A program made the translations under genes and the position numbers. The notes beneath the pieces were generated by a model. That model ran no database searches. It had not been told where the DNA came from and saw nothing but the letters and a program-made list of their open reading frames with translations. This document shows positions 9,498 through 18,891 of a stretch of 64,000 nt of DNA, one piece after another (position 1 is the first letter of the stretch; each line of letters starts with the position of its first letter). This stretch comes from Aphanizomenon flos-aquae FACHB-1287 (GTDB lineage Bacteria; Cyanobacteriota; Cyanobacteriia; Cyanobacteriales; Nostocaceae): positions 159,785-223,784 of the forward strand of contig NZ_JACJTO010000001.1 of assembly GCF_014698755.1 (NCBI RefSeq), read 5' to 3'.

Positions 9498-9929
9498 TTA
9501 CAAATAATCAAAAAAGACTTCAGGAACTAACCTTAATTCACCAGATTTGAACCGGGAAATATCTATCCACAATGCACGATGTTGACGTTCTGGTGTTTCT
9601 GAAAAAGTTAAACTTTCAATTTGATAAAACTGGGAATCAGCAAAATCGCATTCATAGAGTTGAATAATTTCATGTCCTTGTTTACCATTAAAAGTAAATA
9701 GGTTTTCGATACAACTTAGATAGCGAATATTGGTTAATTCAGCTTGAATTTCTTCTTGAAATTCTCTAGATAAGGCTATGAGGCTAGTTTCCCCAAATTC
9801 CACACCACCTCCTAAAGCTCGATAGAATATTGATTGTTTTTGAGGATCATATCCTTCAGATACAAATATTCTATTATTATCTCGAATCAGTGCTAAAACA
9901 ATTACCCGAATTTGACCTTCTTTATTCAT
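9498..9929 (-). CDS. NUDIX hydrolase
   Basis: A 143-residue hydrolase of nucleoside-diphosphate-linked compounds. The Nudix box is complete at about residues 41-63: G-x5-E with E47, then REFQEEI at 55-61, so it should bind Mg2+ and be active. The substrate cannot be told. It is the last of three co-directional genes (TPR protein, DUF3531 protein, NUDIX); the gap to the DUF3531 gene is eight bases, which suggests one transcript. Confidence 0.88.
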   Translation of the reverse strand: MNKEGQIRVIVLALIRDNNRIFVSEGYDPQKQSIFYRALGGGVEFGETSLIALSREFQEEIQAELTNIRYLSCIENLFTFNGKQGHEIIQLYECDFADSQFYQIESLTFSETPERQHRALWIDISRFKSGELRLVPEVFFDYL

Positions 9930-9937
9930 AATTTTAA

Positions 9938-10390
9938 TTAATTATCGTAAACTGAAGGAGGGCGACTTTCGCTATCTTCTATCGGCCAATCTGAATTTTC
10001 ACCACCAATATATAATTCTTCAATTGCGACGTATTCTTCATTGAGTTGAGTGAGAGCGTTAATCAGAATATCTAATGCAATTGCATCAGTTGTACCTAAA
10101 TCAAACCAACAACGGGACCATTCTCCTTCATATTCAAATTCACCCATATTGTGCATCAAAGCCAGTAAGCTTTTATCATAGCCTTTTGGATCATAATCCA
10201 TGTAGCTGATATCAAGTCCTGTATCTTGGATTTGGAGATTTTCCCCATTAAATCCTCCCAATTTACCTAAATAAAACCAGGAATTAAAGACTTCTTCTAC
10301 ATATTTTTTTTCTTGTTGGGAGGGAATGGTGCTGAACCTCAACCAAATCCAAGTATCAAAAGGATTAAACTCGCGGAATTGAATTTCCAT
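9938..10390 (-). CDS. DUF3531 family protein
   Basis: A 150-residue acidic protein conserved in cyanobacteria and plants; function unknown. Conserved blocks seen are MEIQFREFNPFDTWIW, EVFNSWFYLGKLGGFN and the DISYMDYDP segment. The frame is open to 10447, but the extra 19 residues look like translated intergenic sequence, and ATG at 10390 gives the usual family N-terminus. It is probably cotranscribed with the downstream NUDIX gene. Confidence 0.82.
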   Translation of the reverse strand: MEIQFREFNPFDTWIWLRFSTIPSQQEKKYVEEVFNSWFYLGKLGGFNGENLQIQDTGLDISYMDYDPKGYDKSLLALMHNMGEFEYEGEWSRCWFDLGTTDAIALDILINALTQLNEEYVAIEELYIGGENSDWPIEDSESRPPSVYDN

Positions 10391-10458
10391 TTTTTTGCTA
10401 ATAGGTAATGGGTAATTTGTAATTGTTAGAATTAGAATTTTATGCAACTAACAACGAA

Positions 10459-11382
10459 CTACTGACTATTCACAGCTTGATTGCGTTCATTTTCAATTTG
10501 GTTGACTAAATTAGCGGGAAGTTGCGATTTTTTGGCTAATGCTTTCTCAAAATGAGTTATTGCTTCCTTAATTAAATTCTGGCTTTTTTCTGCTTTCCCT
10601 TTTTCATAGAGAATCTGGGCTTTGAGATAGTAAATTTCTGGGTTATCAGCAGTTGTTTTTAAAGCCTGGTTGACATAATCTAAAGCCTGAGAGTATTGTT
10701 TTAAATCTCGATATGCTAAAGCAATACCTCTATCTACTAAATAACCAGGTGCAGCATTTTTTTGTAATCTTTCAATTACTTCATCTGGACTAGTAAAAGG
10801 TAAATTCACAGCTAATATTAAATCCATATAGCCACGAATTAAGTTTAACTCTGGATCATTGGCAGAAATTTCTTCGGCTTTGTTAAGATATGTGTAGACT
10901 TGACGCAATTGCATAAAAGCCCCAGATGCACCCTTGACAGTTCCTTCTCGATTCAAAATTACCGCACCCTCTAAAAAATGACCAACCGCAGTGTATAAAT
11001 TACCACGCAAGGGATCACTAGCGATTAGATTTTGTCCAGTTTCTAGGGTTTTACGGCTGTATTCTTCAAAATTAGCACTTTCTCGATTTTGATAGGCTAA
11101 AGAAGCCTGGATAGCATAAATTAAGGGTTCATTGGGTTCGCTAGAGACAGCTTTTCGTAAAGCATCTTTGGCTACTGAGTAATTTCCCTGCTGAAAAATA
11201 GCTTTAAAAACTGCTTCCGTGTTATCACCAATTTTATGAGGATCTCGACTGCGAAATGGATCACCAGCAAATGAGGGATTTACAAAAATATTTACAAGGA
11301 TTGCAGTAGTTACAGACACTTTTAAAAATGTAGGAAATCGCCAAGATATCCTTAATGGATCAATTAAAAACTGTTTAAACAT
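10459..11382 (-). CDS. Secreted or periplasmic TPR-repeat protein (Sll0314-like)
   Basis: A 307-residue protein with an N-terminal hydrophobic signal segment (about 20-39) ending SFAG, a plausible signal-peptidase site. It is followed by alpha-helical tetratricopeptide-type repeats, clearest at AIQASLAYQNRESANFEEYS, RGIALAYRDLKQYSQALDYV and YYLKAQILYEKGKAEKSQNL. It probably acts as a protein-binding scaffold in the periplasm or thylakoid lumen. It heads the TPR-DUF3531-NUDIX gene string, and its start lies 121 bases from the divergent ABC ATPase gene. Confidence 0.78.
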   Translation of the reverse strand: MFKQFLIDPLRISWRFPTFLKVSVTTAILVNIFVNPSFAGDPFRSRDPHKIGDNTEAVFKAIFQQGNYSVAKDALRKAVSSEPNEPLIYAIQASLAYQNRESANFEEYSRKTLETGQNLIASDPLRGNLYTAVGHFLEGAVILNREGTVKGASGAFMQLRQVYTYLNKAEEISANDPELNLIRGYMDLILAVNLPFTSPDEVIERLQKNAAPGYLVDRGIALAYRDLKQYSQALDYVNQALKTTADNPEIYYLKAQILYEKGKAEKSQNLIKEAITHFEKALAKKSQLPANLVNQIENERNQAVNSQ

Positions 11383-11503
11383 GATAACTCTTGTGGATAG
11401 TTACAGTTGAAATTGTTGTATCTGTTATCTAGAATACAAAAATAGTGAATTATAAATTAGTCTATTTCCGCCAAAATTTTTGATAACTTGGTAATCTTAA
11501 CAA

Positions 11504-12145
11504 ATGCTCTATCTTAGAAATCTAACTTATCACCCCACCGCTTCCCCAAAAGCCATTCTCCAAGCCATAAATTTAGAATTACCTCCCCAAAAACTGGGTT
11601 TAATTATTGGTCCTAGCGGTTCGGGTAAAAGCACCTTGTTGGAAATTTTATCTGGATTAGCTGATCCTACCACTGGCGGGGTTTTCTGGAGAGAACAGGG
11701 ACTCGTAGCCGAAGAATTACAACAATTAGCAGGTTTAGTGTTTCAATTTCCAGAACGCCATTTTTGCGGGGGGACGATTTTAGAAGAATTACGCTTAGGA
11801 CATCCTGAATTAGCAATAGAACAGGTTAGACAAGCATTAACGGCAGTTGGATTAGATCATTTATCTTTGTCCGCATCACCTACTGATTTAAGCGGTGGAC
11901 AACAGCGGCGTTTGGCTTTAGCTGTACAATTAATTCGTCAACCAAATGTCTTGTTACTAGACGAACCTACGGCGGGTTTAGACTGGTCAATGCGTCGTCA
12001 ACTGGTGAATTTATTAGCCAAACTGAAAAAAGATTGGACATTGTTAGTTGTAACACATGATGCGGGTGATATGTTGCCAATAGCTGATTATTGTTGGACA
12101 TTAGATCATGGTGTTTTAAGATCAGGAGTCAGGGAGAAGAGCTAG
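11504..12145 (+). CDS. ABC transporter ATP-binding protein (EcfA/ABCI11-like)
   Basis: A 213-residue ATPase with Walker A GPSGSGKST, a Q-loop in VFQFPERHFCGG, signature LSGGQQRR, Walker B VLLLDEPTAGLD and the histidine in VVTHD. The FPE(R/D)H-F Q-loop is typical of energy-coupling-factor (cobalt/nickel/vitamin) ATPases and of the related cyanobacterial and chloroplast ABCI11/NAP14 group. No membrane partner is encoded next to it, so the substrate is unknown. Confidence 0.85.
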   Translation: MLYLRNLTYHPTASPKAILQAINLELPPQKLGLIIGPSGSGKSTLLEILSGLADPTTGGVFWREQGLVAEELQQLAGLVFQFPERHFCGGTILEELRLGHPELAIEQVRQALTAVGLDHLSLSASPTDLSGGQQRRLALAVQLIRQPNVLLLDEPTAGLDWSMRRQLVNLLAKLKKDWTLLVVTHDAGDMLPIADYCWTLDHGVLRSGVREKS

Positions 12146-12192
12146 AATCTGCTTTAGACTAAGTTAAAATGTCAGGTTTTAAGAATTTTAAA

Positions 12193-12222
12193 CACAGATG
12201 AACGCAGATAAACGCAGATGAA
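12193..12222 (+). repeat. Three 10-bp tandem units (CGCAGATAAA family)
   Basis: Three adjacent ten-base units CACAGATGAA, CGCAGATAAA, CGCAGATGAA lie between the ABC ATPase gene and rsmG. The same family recurs inverted and more perfectly at 33208-33237. It is a dispersed intergenic repeat with no coding role seen. Confidence 0.7.
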
Positions 12223-12327
12223 GAGGGATGAATTAATGGATTTGATGATTTTGTGCAGCCTCATTATAAAATTGGTATAAGATTTGGTTTTCCGCTAAAA
12301 ATAACTTAAAAAAATTAATTTTTACCA

Positions 12328-13083
12328 ATGAATTTAGAATCTTTACCAATAGCTAGTTTACCAGAAATGGGGGAAATATGGCAAAAAACTCTGAATTGGC
12401 AACCGACAATTTGGCAAGAAAATCAATTTCAACAACTTTATCAATTAATTGTTGCGGGAAATCGTCAATTTAATTTAACTCGTATTACTGAACCTGAAGA
12501 TTTTTGGGAAAAACATCTTTGGGATTCTTTACGGGGAATTGCACCTAAACAACTATTTATTCCTGGAATTGAGCAGGGTAAACGGATAATTGATATTGGT
12601 ACGGGTGCTGGTTTTCCGGGTATTCCCATTTCTCTAATTTTTCCCAGTTCTCAAGTTACACTTTTAGATTCTACGGGTAAAAAAATTGCTTTTATTGAGA
12701 CGATTTTATCAACGCTTGGTCTTAATAATGCTAAAACTTTACTGGGGAGAGCGGAGGAAGTTGGTCAACAATATCAACATAGACAATATTATGATGTAGC
12801 GGTGATTCGGGCTGTGAGTAATGTTTCTGTTTGTGCTGAATATAGTTTACCATTAGTTAGAAAGGGCGGTTTGGCGGTTATTTATCGAGGTACTTGGACT
12901 CAAGCAGAAAATGAAAGTTTAGAAGCTGCTGTGGAGCAATTAGGTGGGGTTATTGAATTAATTGAAGAGTTTTCTACTCCTTTGAGTAATAGTATTCGTC
13001 ATTGTCTGTATTTGCGAAAAGTTACTAACACACCAATTAGTTTTCCCCGTGGGGTGGGTATACCTAACCAAAAACCAATTTAA
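12328..13083 (+). CDS. rsmG: 16S rRNA (guanine527-N7)-methyltransferase
   Basis: RsmG (GidB) methylates N7 of G527 in the 530 loop of 16S rRNA. In this 251-residue protein the NLTRI block is at 49-53, and the AdoMet-binding motif IIDIGTGAGFPGIP is at 87-100, followed by TLLDSTGKKIAF; all match the family. The C-terminal ~20 residues (TNTPISFPRGVGIPNQKPI) extend past the fold and are probably disordered. It stands 103 bases before ribF on the same strand. Confidence 0.93.
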   Translation: MNLESLPIASLPEMGEIWQKTLNWQPTIWQENQFQQLYQLIVAGNRQFNLTRITEPEDFWEKHLWDSLRGIAPKQLFIPGIEQGKRIIDIGTGAGFPGIPISLIFPSSQVTLLDSTGKKIAFIETILSTLGLNNAKTLLGRAEEVGQQYQHRQYYDVAVIRAVSNVSVCAEYSLPLVRKGGLAVIYRGTWTQAENESLEAAVEQLGGVIELIEEFSTPLSNSIRHCLYLRKVTNTPISFPRGVGIPNQKPI

Positions 13084-13186
13084 TTAACTGATTTCTCGAT
13101 TTTAGATTAGATTGGTGATTAGATATCTAATAGCGTGAGAGAGTCAACGCTGATAGCGAAAATAAACCTAAAATTCCCAAATCCAA

Positions 13187-14212
13187 GTGTTAAATTTATC
13201 TCAAAATGGGTGTTCTGTATGGGTTGCTTCTTCAACGGAAAGGCTGTTGACACCAACCGCTGTTGCTCTTGGTAAATTTGATGGTGTTCATCTTGGTCAT
13301 CAAAGAGTAATTCAGCCAGTATTACAATCAGTATGGGGTAAAAGTGGGGAAATTTCAACCCCCCCAGACCGAAAAAATCCGCGCCCTTACTCAACCGTTG
13401 TGACTTTTGATCCCCACCCCCATGAGTTTTTTACAGGACAACCCCGTGATTTATTAACACCATTGGATGAAAAAGTACAACAATTGCGATCGCTTGGGGT
13501 AGAACAATTGGTATTATTACCTTTTGATAGAGAATTGTCTGCTCTTTCCCCGGAGGAATTTGTGGATAAAATTCTGGTTCAACAACTCCAATGTCAACAA
13601 ATTAGCGTTGGCCAAGATTTCTGTTTTGGCAAAAAGCGTATGGGTACAGCCCAGGATTTGCAAATACTCGCAGCTAAATACAATATACCCGTGACCATAG
13701 TTCCTATAAAAACCGATACAGACAGCTTATCCACAACAGATGATACTCGTATCAGTACATCCTTAATTAGGGAAAGTTTAGAAGTAGGTGATATTCCTAA
13801 AGCAAATCGTTTGCTGGGAAGACCTTATACTCTTACGGGTGAAGTAGTAACAGGTCAAAAATTAGGTAGAACTATCGGCTTTCCTACAGCGAATATCCAA
13901 CTACCAAAGGATAAATTTTTACCTCGCCATGGTGTTTACGCTGTGGAGGTGATCATTCATAATCAAACTCCAGATACAGACCCTATTCAGCAATTGGGGG
14001 TCATGAATATCGGGAACCGTCCCACGGTTAATGGTATAGATACTCGTGTGGAAGTACATTGTTTAAATTGGTCTGGTGATTTATACGGGAAAATTTTGGA
14101 GATACAGTTAGTAAGATTTTTGCGTCCTGAACAGAAATTTCCCTCTTTGGAAGCACTGAAAAATCAAATTCAACTTGATTGTACAGCAGCTCGAGCAATT
14201 TTTAATTCTTAA
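13187..14212 (+). CDS. ribF: Bifunctional riboflavin kinase / FMN adenylyltransferase
   Basis: RibF makes FMN from riboflavin and FAD from FMN. The 341-residue protein has the nucleotidyltransferase motif GKFDGVHLGH at 29-38, the ISTSLIR block at 189-195, and the C-terminal flavokinase domain with GRTIGFPTAN at 227-236. The start is GTG at 13187: a stop lies five codons upstream and no in-frame ATG precedes the conserved TAVALGKFDG segment. A short insertion (about residues 50-66) sits between the first strand and the next helix and varies among homologues. Confidence 0.93.
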   Translation: MLNLSQNGCSVWVASSTERLLTPTAVALGKFDGVHLGHQRVIQPVLQSVWGKSGEISTPPDRKNPRPYSTVVTFDPHPHEFFTGQPRDLLTPLDEKVQQLRSLGVEQLVLLPFDRELSALSPEEFVDKILVQQLQCQQISVGQDFCFGKKRMGTAQDLQILAAKYNIPVTIVPIKTDTDSLSTTDDTRISTSLIRESLEVGDIPKANRLLGRPYTLTGEVVTGQKLGRTIGFPTANIQLPKDKFLPRHGVYAVEVIIHNQTPDTDPIQQLGVMNIGNRPTVNGIDTRVEVHCLNWSGDLYGKILEIQLVRFLRPEQKFPSLEALKNQIQLDCTAARAIFNS

Positions 14213-14482
14213 TATTGGGGGAAATTTTTAATGTCAACTTAAACATTACAGCGATTTTTAGGTAAATAAACCACATTTTAAAGTCTCACGCAAAGGAAGA
14301 AAGGAATATAAAAACAAGAGTGTGGTACAATTACATTAAATTTACTGTAATAAGAAAGGTAAAAAGCGCGTCTACAAATAAAAAACCGCTTATTTAATAT
14401 TAAATATCATGGGAGGTTATATCTCCCCAAAAGTATTTCTATTATGGTACATTATGTAGTCATAAAAAAATCACATTTACTT

Positions 14483-15901
14483 ATGCAAAAAATAATCATC
14501 AATAATTTCGGTTCAATTAAATACGCAGAAATTGAAGTCAAGAAAATATTAGTTTTGATTGGTGAACAAGCTAGTGGTAAAAGCACTATTGCTAAATTAA
14601 TTTATTTTTTCAAGACCATACAAGAGGATTTATTCAGTCAAATTTACCGAGACAAACAAAATCAATATCTGGATATCAATTCTGATATTTTATCGCCCAT
14701 TCAGCAAAAATTTTATAATTTTTTTGGACCTACAAATAATTTACCTGATTTTGAAATAACATTTTATTACAGTTTTAATGAAAATAAATTTTTGAAACTA
14801 AGCAATGATGAAAATAAAAAAATGAAGATATCTCCTATAGATACTTTTATAAATGAAAAATTTACAATTCTTGCAAGTGATATTAAATTTAGACTTAGAC
14901 AAGAATATTTAAATATCAACAAAAATAGAAATATTCAACCATTAATTAAGGAAGAAGAAAAAATAAAATATGCTCAACAACTTTATGACCTGCTCAATGA
15001 CTTATTTCAAAATAAACAAAGAGATTTATTGTTTATTGTTGCTGGTAGAAGTGCAACCGTAGCCTATCCTAGTTTATTTGAAAAATATTTCTCACAAAGT
15101 ATTGAAATTAATTTAAAACAAAATATTTCAATTGACAATTATGAACGTAGCTCAAAAACTTTAGATGAAATATTATTGGAAAAATTTATAGAAAAATTTG
15201 TAAGGGTAAAAGACATTTTTAAAAAGTTTAGAAATTTTGAAGGACTAATCGAAAGTTATTCAGAAAACAACATAAAAGAAAAATTATATCAAGTCAAAAA
15301 TAAGATAGATAAAATATTAAAGGGAGAATACCGTATTGATGATTTAGGAGAGAAAATTCTATTTAATAAAGAAACAGAAGAATATATTTACTTGTCTAAT
15401 ACTTCGTCAGGACAGCAAGAATCTATAAGAATTTTACAAGATATTTTTCTGAATATTCTTGATAATACAAAAGTATTAAGAATATTGGAAGAACCAGAAG
15501 CTCATTTATTCCCTATTGCTCAAAAGCAATTGATTGAGTTATTAGCTTTAATGATAAATCAAAATAATGATAACCAACTAATTATAACGACCCATAGTCC
15601 TTATGTCCTCACAGTTTTTAATAATTTACTCTTCGCAAATAGAGTAGTTGAAAAAAATCCGTCAACACAATCAGAAGTAGCACAAATAATTCCCCAAGAT
15701 TCCTGGTTAAGTGCTAAAGATTTTTCTGCTTATTCTTTGGGAAATCAATCTGTTAGTCAGGATACTAATTATTGCGAACCTATTTTTAATCAAGAAAAAG
15801 GTACTATTCAACAAAATTATTTAGATACGGTTTCCGAAATTTTGGGTGGTGATTTTCAAGCTTTGTACAGTATTCACGCTAAAACTTTCAAAAGAAAATG
15901 A
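14483..15901 (+). CDS. AAA/ABC-type ATPase of a two-gene nuclease-like module (module A)
   Basis: A 472-residue SMC/RecF-like ATPase (AAA_15/AAA_21 type). The Walker A motif GEQASGKST is at 27-35. A long, divergent, lysine- and asparagine-rich central region follows, then the signature SSGQQESIR, Walker B RILEEPEAH and a switch histidine in TTHSPYVL. The C-terminal ~100 residues after the ATPase core show no TOPRIM-like pattern, unlike OLD or GajA. ATG at 14444 is possible, but MQKIIINNFGSI at 14483 is the family start. The stop overlaps the next gene by four bases (ATGA), so the two products are probably coupled. No HIP1 site was seen here, and base use is more AT-rich than in neighbouring genes, which suggests transfer. 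Confidence 0.82.
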   Translation: MQKIIINNFGSIKYAEIEVKKILVLIGEQASGKSTIAKLIYFFKTIQEDLFSQIYRDKQNQYLDINSDILSPIQQKFYNFFGPTNNLPDFEITFYYSFNENKFLKLSNDENKKMKISPIDTFINEKFTILASDIKFRLRQEYLNINKNRNIQPLIKEEEKIKYAQQLYDLLNDLFQNKQRDLLFIVAGRSATVAYPSLFEKYFSQSIEINLKQNISIDNYERSSKTLDEILLEKFIEKFVRVKDIFKKFRNFEGLIESYSENNIKEKLYQVKNKIDKILKGEYRIDDLGEKILFNKETEEYIYLSNTSSGQQESIRILQDIFLNILDNTKVLRILEEPEAHLFPIAQKQLIELLALMINQNNDNQLIITTHSPYVLTVFNNLLFANRVVEKNPSTQSEVAQIIPQDSWLSAKDFSAYSLGNQSVSQDTNYCEPIFNQEKGTIQQNYLDTVSEILGGDFQALYSIHAKTFKRK

Positions 15902-16506
15902 GTAAATTTGAGGATATTAAAGAACTTCTAGCAACTGCTTTTGATAATTTTTCTGATGTTTTACAAATTGAAATGAGATCAGAGTTCTCAGTGATAGATT
16001 TGAAAGACTACGGAGGACAATCTTTTATTATTATCAATATTCAGTTTGATGATAATACATTTACTATTAATTTCAATGGTAATGAGACTGTTATAACCGA
16101 TTTTGATAGCACTAAATTATTTAATATAAGTAATGCGAAAATGGTTGGTTTTATTCCTATTGACGGAAAAAAAGGACTTTTAGGATTTGGTAATTCTCAT
16201 TGCGATTTTGTATTTTTCGATGAAAATGATTTTTGTTTTGTAGAGTTCAAATTGAATGCAACTAGTGAAGAAGAAAGAGCCATACGTAACAATAGGAGAG
16301 ACGCTATTGGCCAATTAACAAACACTATCAGTTGGTTTAATTTTAAATTAAATCGAAACTACGCGGGTTTAAATTTAGAAGCTTATGTTTGTACTCCTGA
16401 ATTTTATCCAAGATTTAATTCAAGCTGGATAGCACTTGCGAGAAAATTTTTAGAAGAAGATCATGGTTTTCGAGTTTTCGAAATAAAAAATAAAATTTGT
16501 AAATAA
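15898..16506 (+). CDS. PD-(D/E)XK nuclease-like partner of the module A ATPase
   Basis: A 202-residue protein of no family I can name. A PD-(D/E)XK-like core is visible: D103 in CDFVFF, then E116-x-K118 in FVEFKLN after a beta hairpin, then a helix with Q139 (AIGQLTNT). This order and spacing are typical of restriction-type nuclease folds. The N-terminal 90 residues form predicted strands with no known motif. Its start overlaps the ATPase stop (ATGA), so I infer a translationally coupled effector. It could instead be a DNA-binding protein that kept the nuclease fold. Confidence 0.72.
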   Translation: MSKFEDIKELLATAFDNFSDVLQIEMRSEFSVIDLKDYGGQSFIIINIQFDDNTFTINFNGNETVITDFDSTKLFNISNAKMVGFIPIDGKKGLLGFGNSHCDFVFFDENDFCFVEFKLNATSEEERAIRNNRRDAIGQLTNTISWFNFKLNRNYAGLNLEAYVCTPEFYPRFNSSWIALARKFLEEDHGFRVFEIKNKICK

Positions 16507-16537
16507 ATAATATATTTAAAAGTAAAACTATTTCCAT

Positions 16538-16628
16538 AGGACTTACGCAAGATTCATGGAATAACGAACCACAGAGGCACAGAGGTCACGGAGAAATGAG
16601 GATTTGAGAGATATTTTGCGTAAGTCCT
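16538..16628 (+). mobile_element. 91-bp MITE with perfect 13-bp terminal inverted repeats
   Basis: The ends AGGACTTACGCAA (16538-16550) and its exact reverse complement (16616-16628) bracket a 65-bp centre with no reading frame. This is the form of a miniature inverted-repeat element. The centre (16563-16623) is shared, inverted, with 59723-59782. It lies just downstream of module A. The vestigial frame 16681-16785 (ending NKFLVKIQK) beyond it is a remnant of an unknown gene. Confidence 0.75.
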
Positions 16629-16814
16629 GTTCCGAAAAGCTGTTTTTTAACTTTTCTCTCTTTGCGTTAGTGGTTTAGTAACTCAAGAAATTTTTAATTC
16701 TCATGCTGGATTAAGATTGTTACCTGGGAATACTGTAGAAAAGGCTAAACTATTAAACAAGTTTTTAGTCAAAATTCAGAAATAAACCTTTTACATTTCC
16801 CCCCCAGGTGCTAC

Positions 16815-17723
16815 ATGAGAGAAAAAATTGACGCTTTAACACAAAATTTAGCTCGTACCATCGTTGGTAAACATGAAGCTATCCGCTTAGTTATAGTAGC
16901 CTTACTTGGTGGTGGTCATGCTTTATTAGAAGATGTCCCTGGAGTCGGTAAAACCCTCTTGGCCAAGTCTCTAGCTCGTTCCGTAGATGGTAAATTTCAA
17001 CGGCTACAATGTACTCCTGACTTACTCCCTACAGACATTACTGGTACAAATATTTGGAATCCTAAAAGCGGTGAATTTACATTTCTCCCCGGTCCCATAT
17101 TTGCGAATGTCCTACTAGCTGACGAAATCAACCGCGCTACACCCCGTACTCAGTCAGCTTTACTGGAAGTCATGGAAGAACATCAAGTCACAATTGATGG
17201 TGTTTCCCGTCCTGTTCCCCAGCCATTCTTTGTCATTGCTACCCAAAATCCAATTGAGTACCAGGGGACTTTTCCTCTCCCAGAAGCGCAAATGGACAGG
17301 TTTATGCTGTCTTTAACCTTGGGATATCCTTCGGAATCTGAAGAAATGGAAATGCTGCAAAATTTACAAGCAGGTTTAAATCTTACTAATTTACAGCCTT
17401 GTATTACTTTAGAAGAAGTACAAGCATTACGTCAAGCTTGTTCCCAGGTTAAAGTAGAAGCATCTTTACAAAAATACATTTTAGAATTGGTGCGGACTAC
17501 TAGACAAGATGAAGAAATTACCCTGGGTGTTAGTCCCCGTGGTACGGTGTCCTTATACAAAGCTGCTCAAGCTTTAGCTTTTATCTTAGGTAGAGAATAT
17601 ACTCTTCCTGATGATATCAAATTTCTCGCACCCCACGTTCTTTGTCATCGTCTAATTCCTAGAGGAGGACGAAATGCTAAAACTATTGTTGAGCGGTTAT
17701 TGAGGTCTGTACCTATCCCTTAA
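16815..17723 (+). CDS. MoxR-family AAA ATPase
   Basis: A 302-residue AAA_3 ATPase of the MoxR group, which acts as a chaperone-like activator of von Willebrand-domain partner proteins. Walker A is VPGVGKT at 41-47 and Walker B is LLADEIN with D103-E104. The sensor/arginine region reads TQNPIEYQGTFPLPEAQMDRF, and a lid domain follows with LGVSPRGT. No VWA or DUF58 partner gene follows in the window; the next gene is rsmH on the other strand. Confidence 0.92.
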   Translation: MREKIDALTQNLARTIVGKHEAIRLVIVALLGGGHALLEDVPGVGKTLLAKSLARSVDGKFQRLQCTPDLLPTDITGTNIWNPKSGEFTFLPGPIFANVLLADEINRATPRTQSALLEVMEEHQVTIDGVSRPVPQPFFVIATQNPIEYQGTFPLPEAQMDRFMLSLTLGYPSESEEMEMLQNLQAGLNLTNLQPCITLEEVQALRQACSQVKVEASLQKYILELVRTTRQDEEITLGVSPRGTVSLYKAAQALAFILGREYTLPDDIKFLAPHVLCHRLIPRGGRNAKTIVERLLRSVPIP

Positions 17724-17810
17724 AAACAAAGAAGAAGAGATAATAATCATCTTGAAATTGAAAAACAGTTAGTAAATTGCAAAACCTGTAGAGGACTAGG
17801 TTCTGCATTC

Positions 17811-18713
17811 TTAATCTATGTTTTTCCTTTCTGCTATTCTCAATTTAGCAGAACGAGAACGGGGATTTTCTTTTATTTCTTCTTCTGTAGCAATAATTGG
17901 TTTTTTTGTCAATATTCGCAATAAAGATAAATTTCTTAATCCGTGTTTTACTATTCTATCTTCTAAGCTGTGAAAACTAATTATGGCTATTTTTCCCCCA
18001 GTAATTAGAGCTTTTGGTGCTTTTTCTATGAGAGTTTCTAGGACTTTTAATTCGTCGTTAACTGCTATGCGTAAAGCTTGAAAAACACGGGTTGCGGGGT
18101 GAATTCTTCCATATCGATATTTAGGAGGTACAGAATAGGCGATCGCATTTGCCAATTCTGTAGTAGTATTAAATGGGCGGTTTTCAACTATTCTCCTGGC
18201 TATTTTTCTGGAAAGTCGTTCTTCACCATATTTAAAGAAAATATCCGCTAATTCTTTTTCCTCCCATTCATTAATTATATCTCCAGCAGTCAGGGATTGT
18301 TGCTGGTTCATTCGCATATCTAAACTAGCAGCATTTCTAAAACTAAAACCTCGTTCTGGGTTATCTAAATGGTAGGAACTTACACCCAAATCAGCTAAAA
18401 TTCCATCATAAGTATTTTCGGGAAATTGGTAATTTGCAAAGTTACTATGAATAAAATTGACTCTATTTCCAAATTCTGATAAATTTTCCTTAGCTGCATT
18501 TAAAGCATCTAAATCTTGGTCAACTGCGGTAATTTTCACATCTTCAGCAGTTTCTAATATTAAACGACTGTGACCACCACCACCAATGGTCAGGTCTAAA
18601 TAATTTCCACCAGCTTGGATATTTAAACCTGTAATTACTTCTTGACTGAGAACAGGAATATGGGAAAAATCAATTTCTTCTAAATCTAATGGTGTTTGTA
18701 AATCTGATTTCAT
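17811..18713 (-). CDS. rsmH: 16S rRNA (cytosine1402-N4)-methyltransferase
   Basis: RsmH (MraW) methylates N4 of C1402 in the ribosomal P site. In this 300-residue protein the HIPVL motif is at 18-22, the AdoMet motif [13 protein letters not shown] at 38-50, and downstream are [38 protein letters not shown] and [12 protein letters not shown], all strongly conserved. Unlike in many bacteria it is not in a cell-division cluster here. Confidence 0.95.
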   Translation of the reverse strand: MKSDLQTPLDLEEIDFSHIPVLSQEVITGLNIQAGGNYLDLTIGGGGHSRLILETAEDVKITAVDQDLDALNAAKENLSEFGNRVNFIHSNFANYQFPENTYDGILADLGVSSYHLDNPERGFSFRNAASLDMRMNQQQSLTAGDIINEWEEKELADIFFKYGEERLSRKIARRIVENRPFNTTTELANAIAYSVPPKYRYGRIHPATRVFQALRIAVNDELKVLETLIEKAPKALITGGKIAIISFHSLEDRIVKHGLRNLSLLRILTKKPIIATEEEIKENPRSRSAKLRIAERKNID

Positions 18714-18891
18714 TTTTATGCTTTTGGCTCTTCTGTAGTTAAAGATCTACCATATTCTGTAAATTGTCTCCCTTTAATCATGGGTTGATATTGCCAATAA
18801 TACTGGTACTTTAATTAATAAAGATTTATACTTTTGAATAATAGCAAAAATGGTGCGTTATCTAAACATACATAACGCACCCTACAGACAG

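Noticed and set aside
13119..13394. 91-codon minus-strand frame
   Set aside because: It overlaps the start of ribF antisense and has no recognisable motif.
14483..15901. Module A ATPase as an OLD-family or Gabija GajA nuclease
   Set aside because: The C-terminal part after the ATPase core shows no TOPRIM acidic pattern, and no UvrD-like helicase (GajB) follows.
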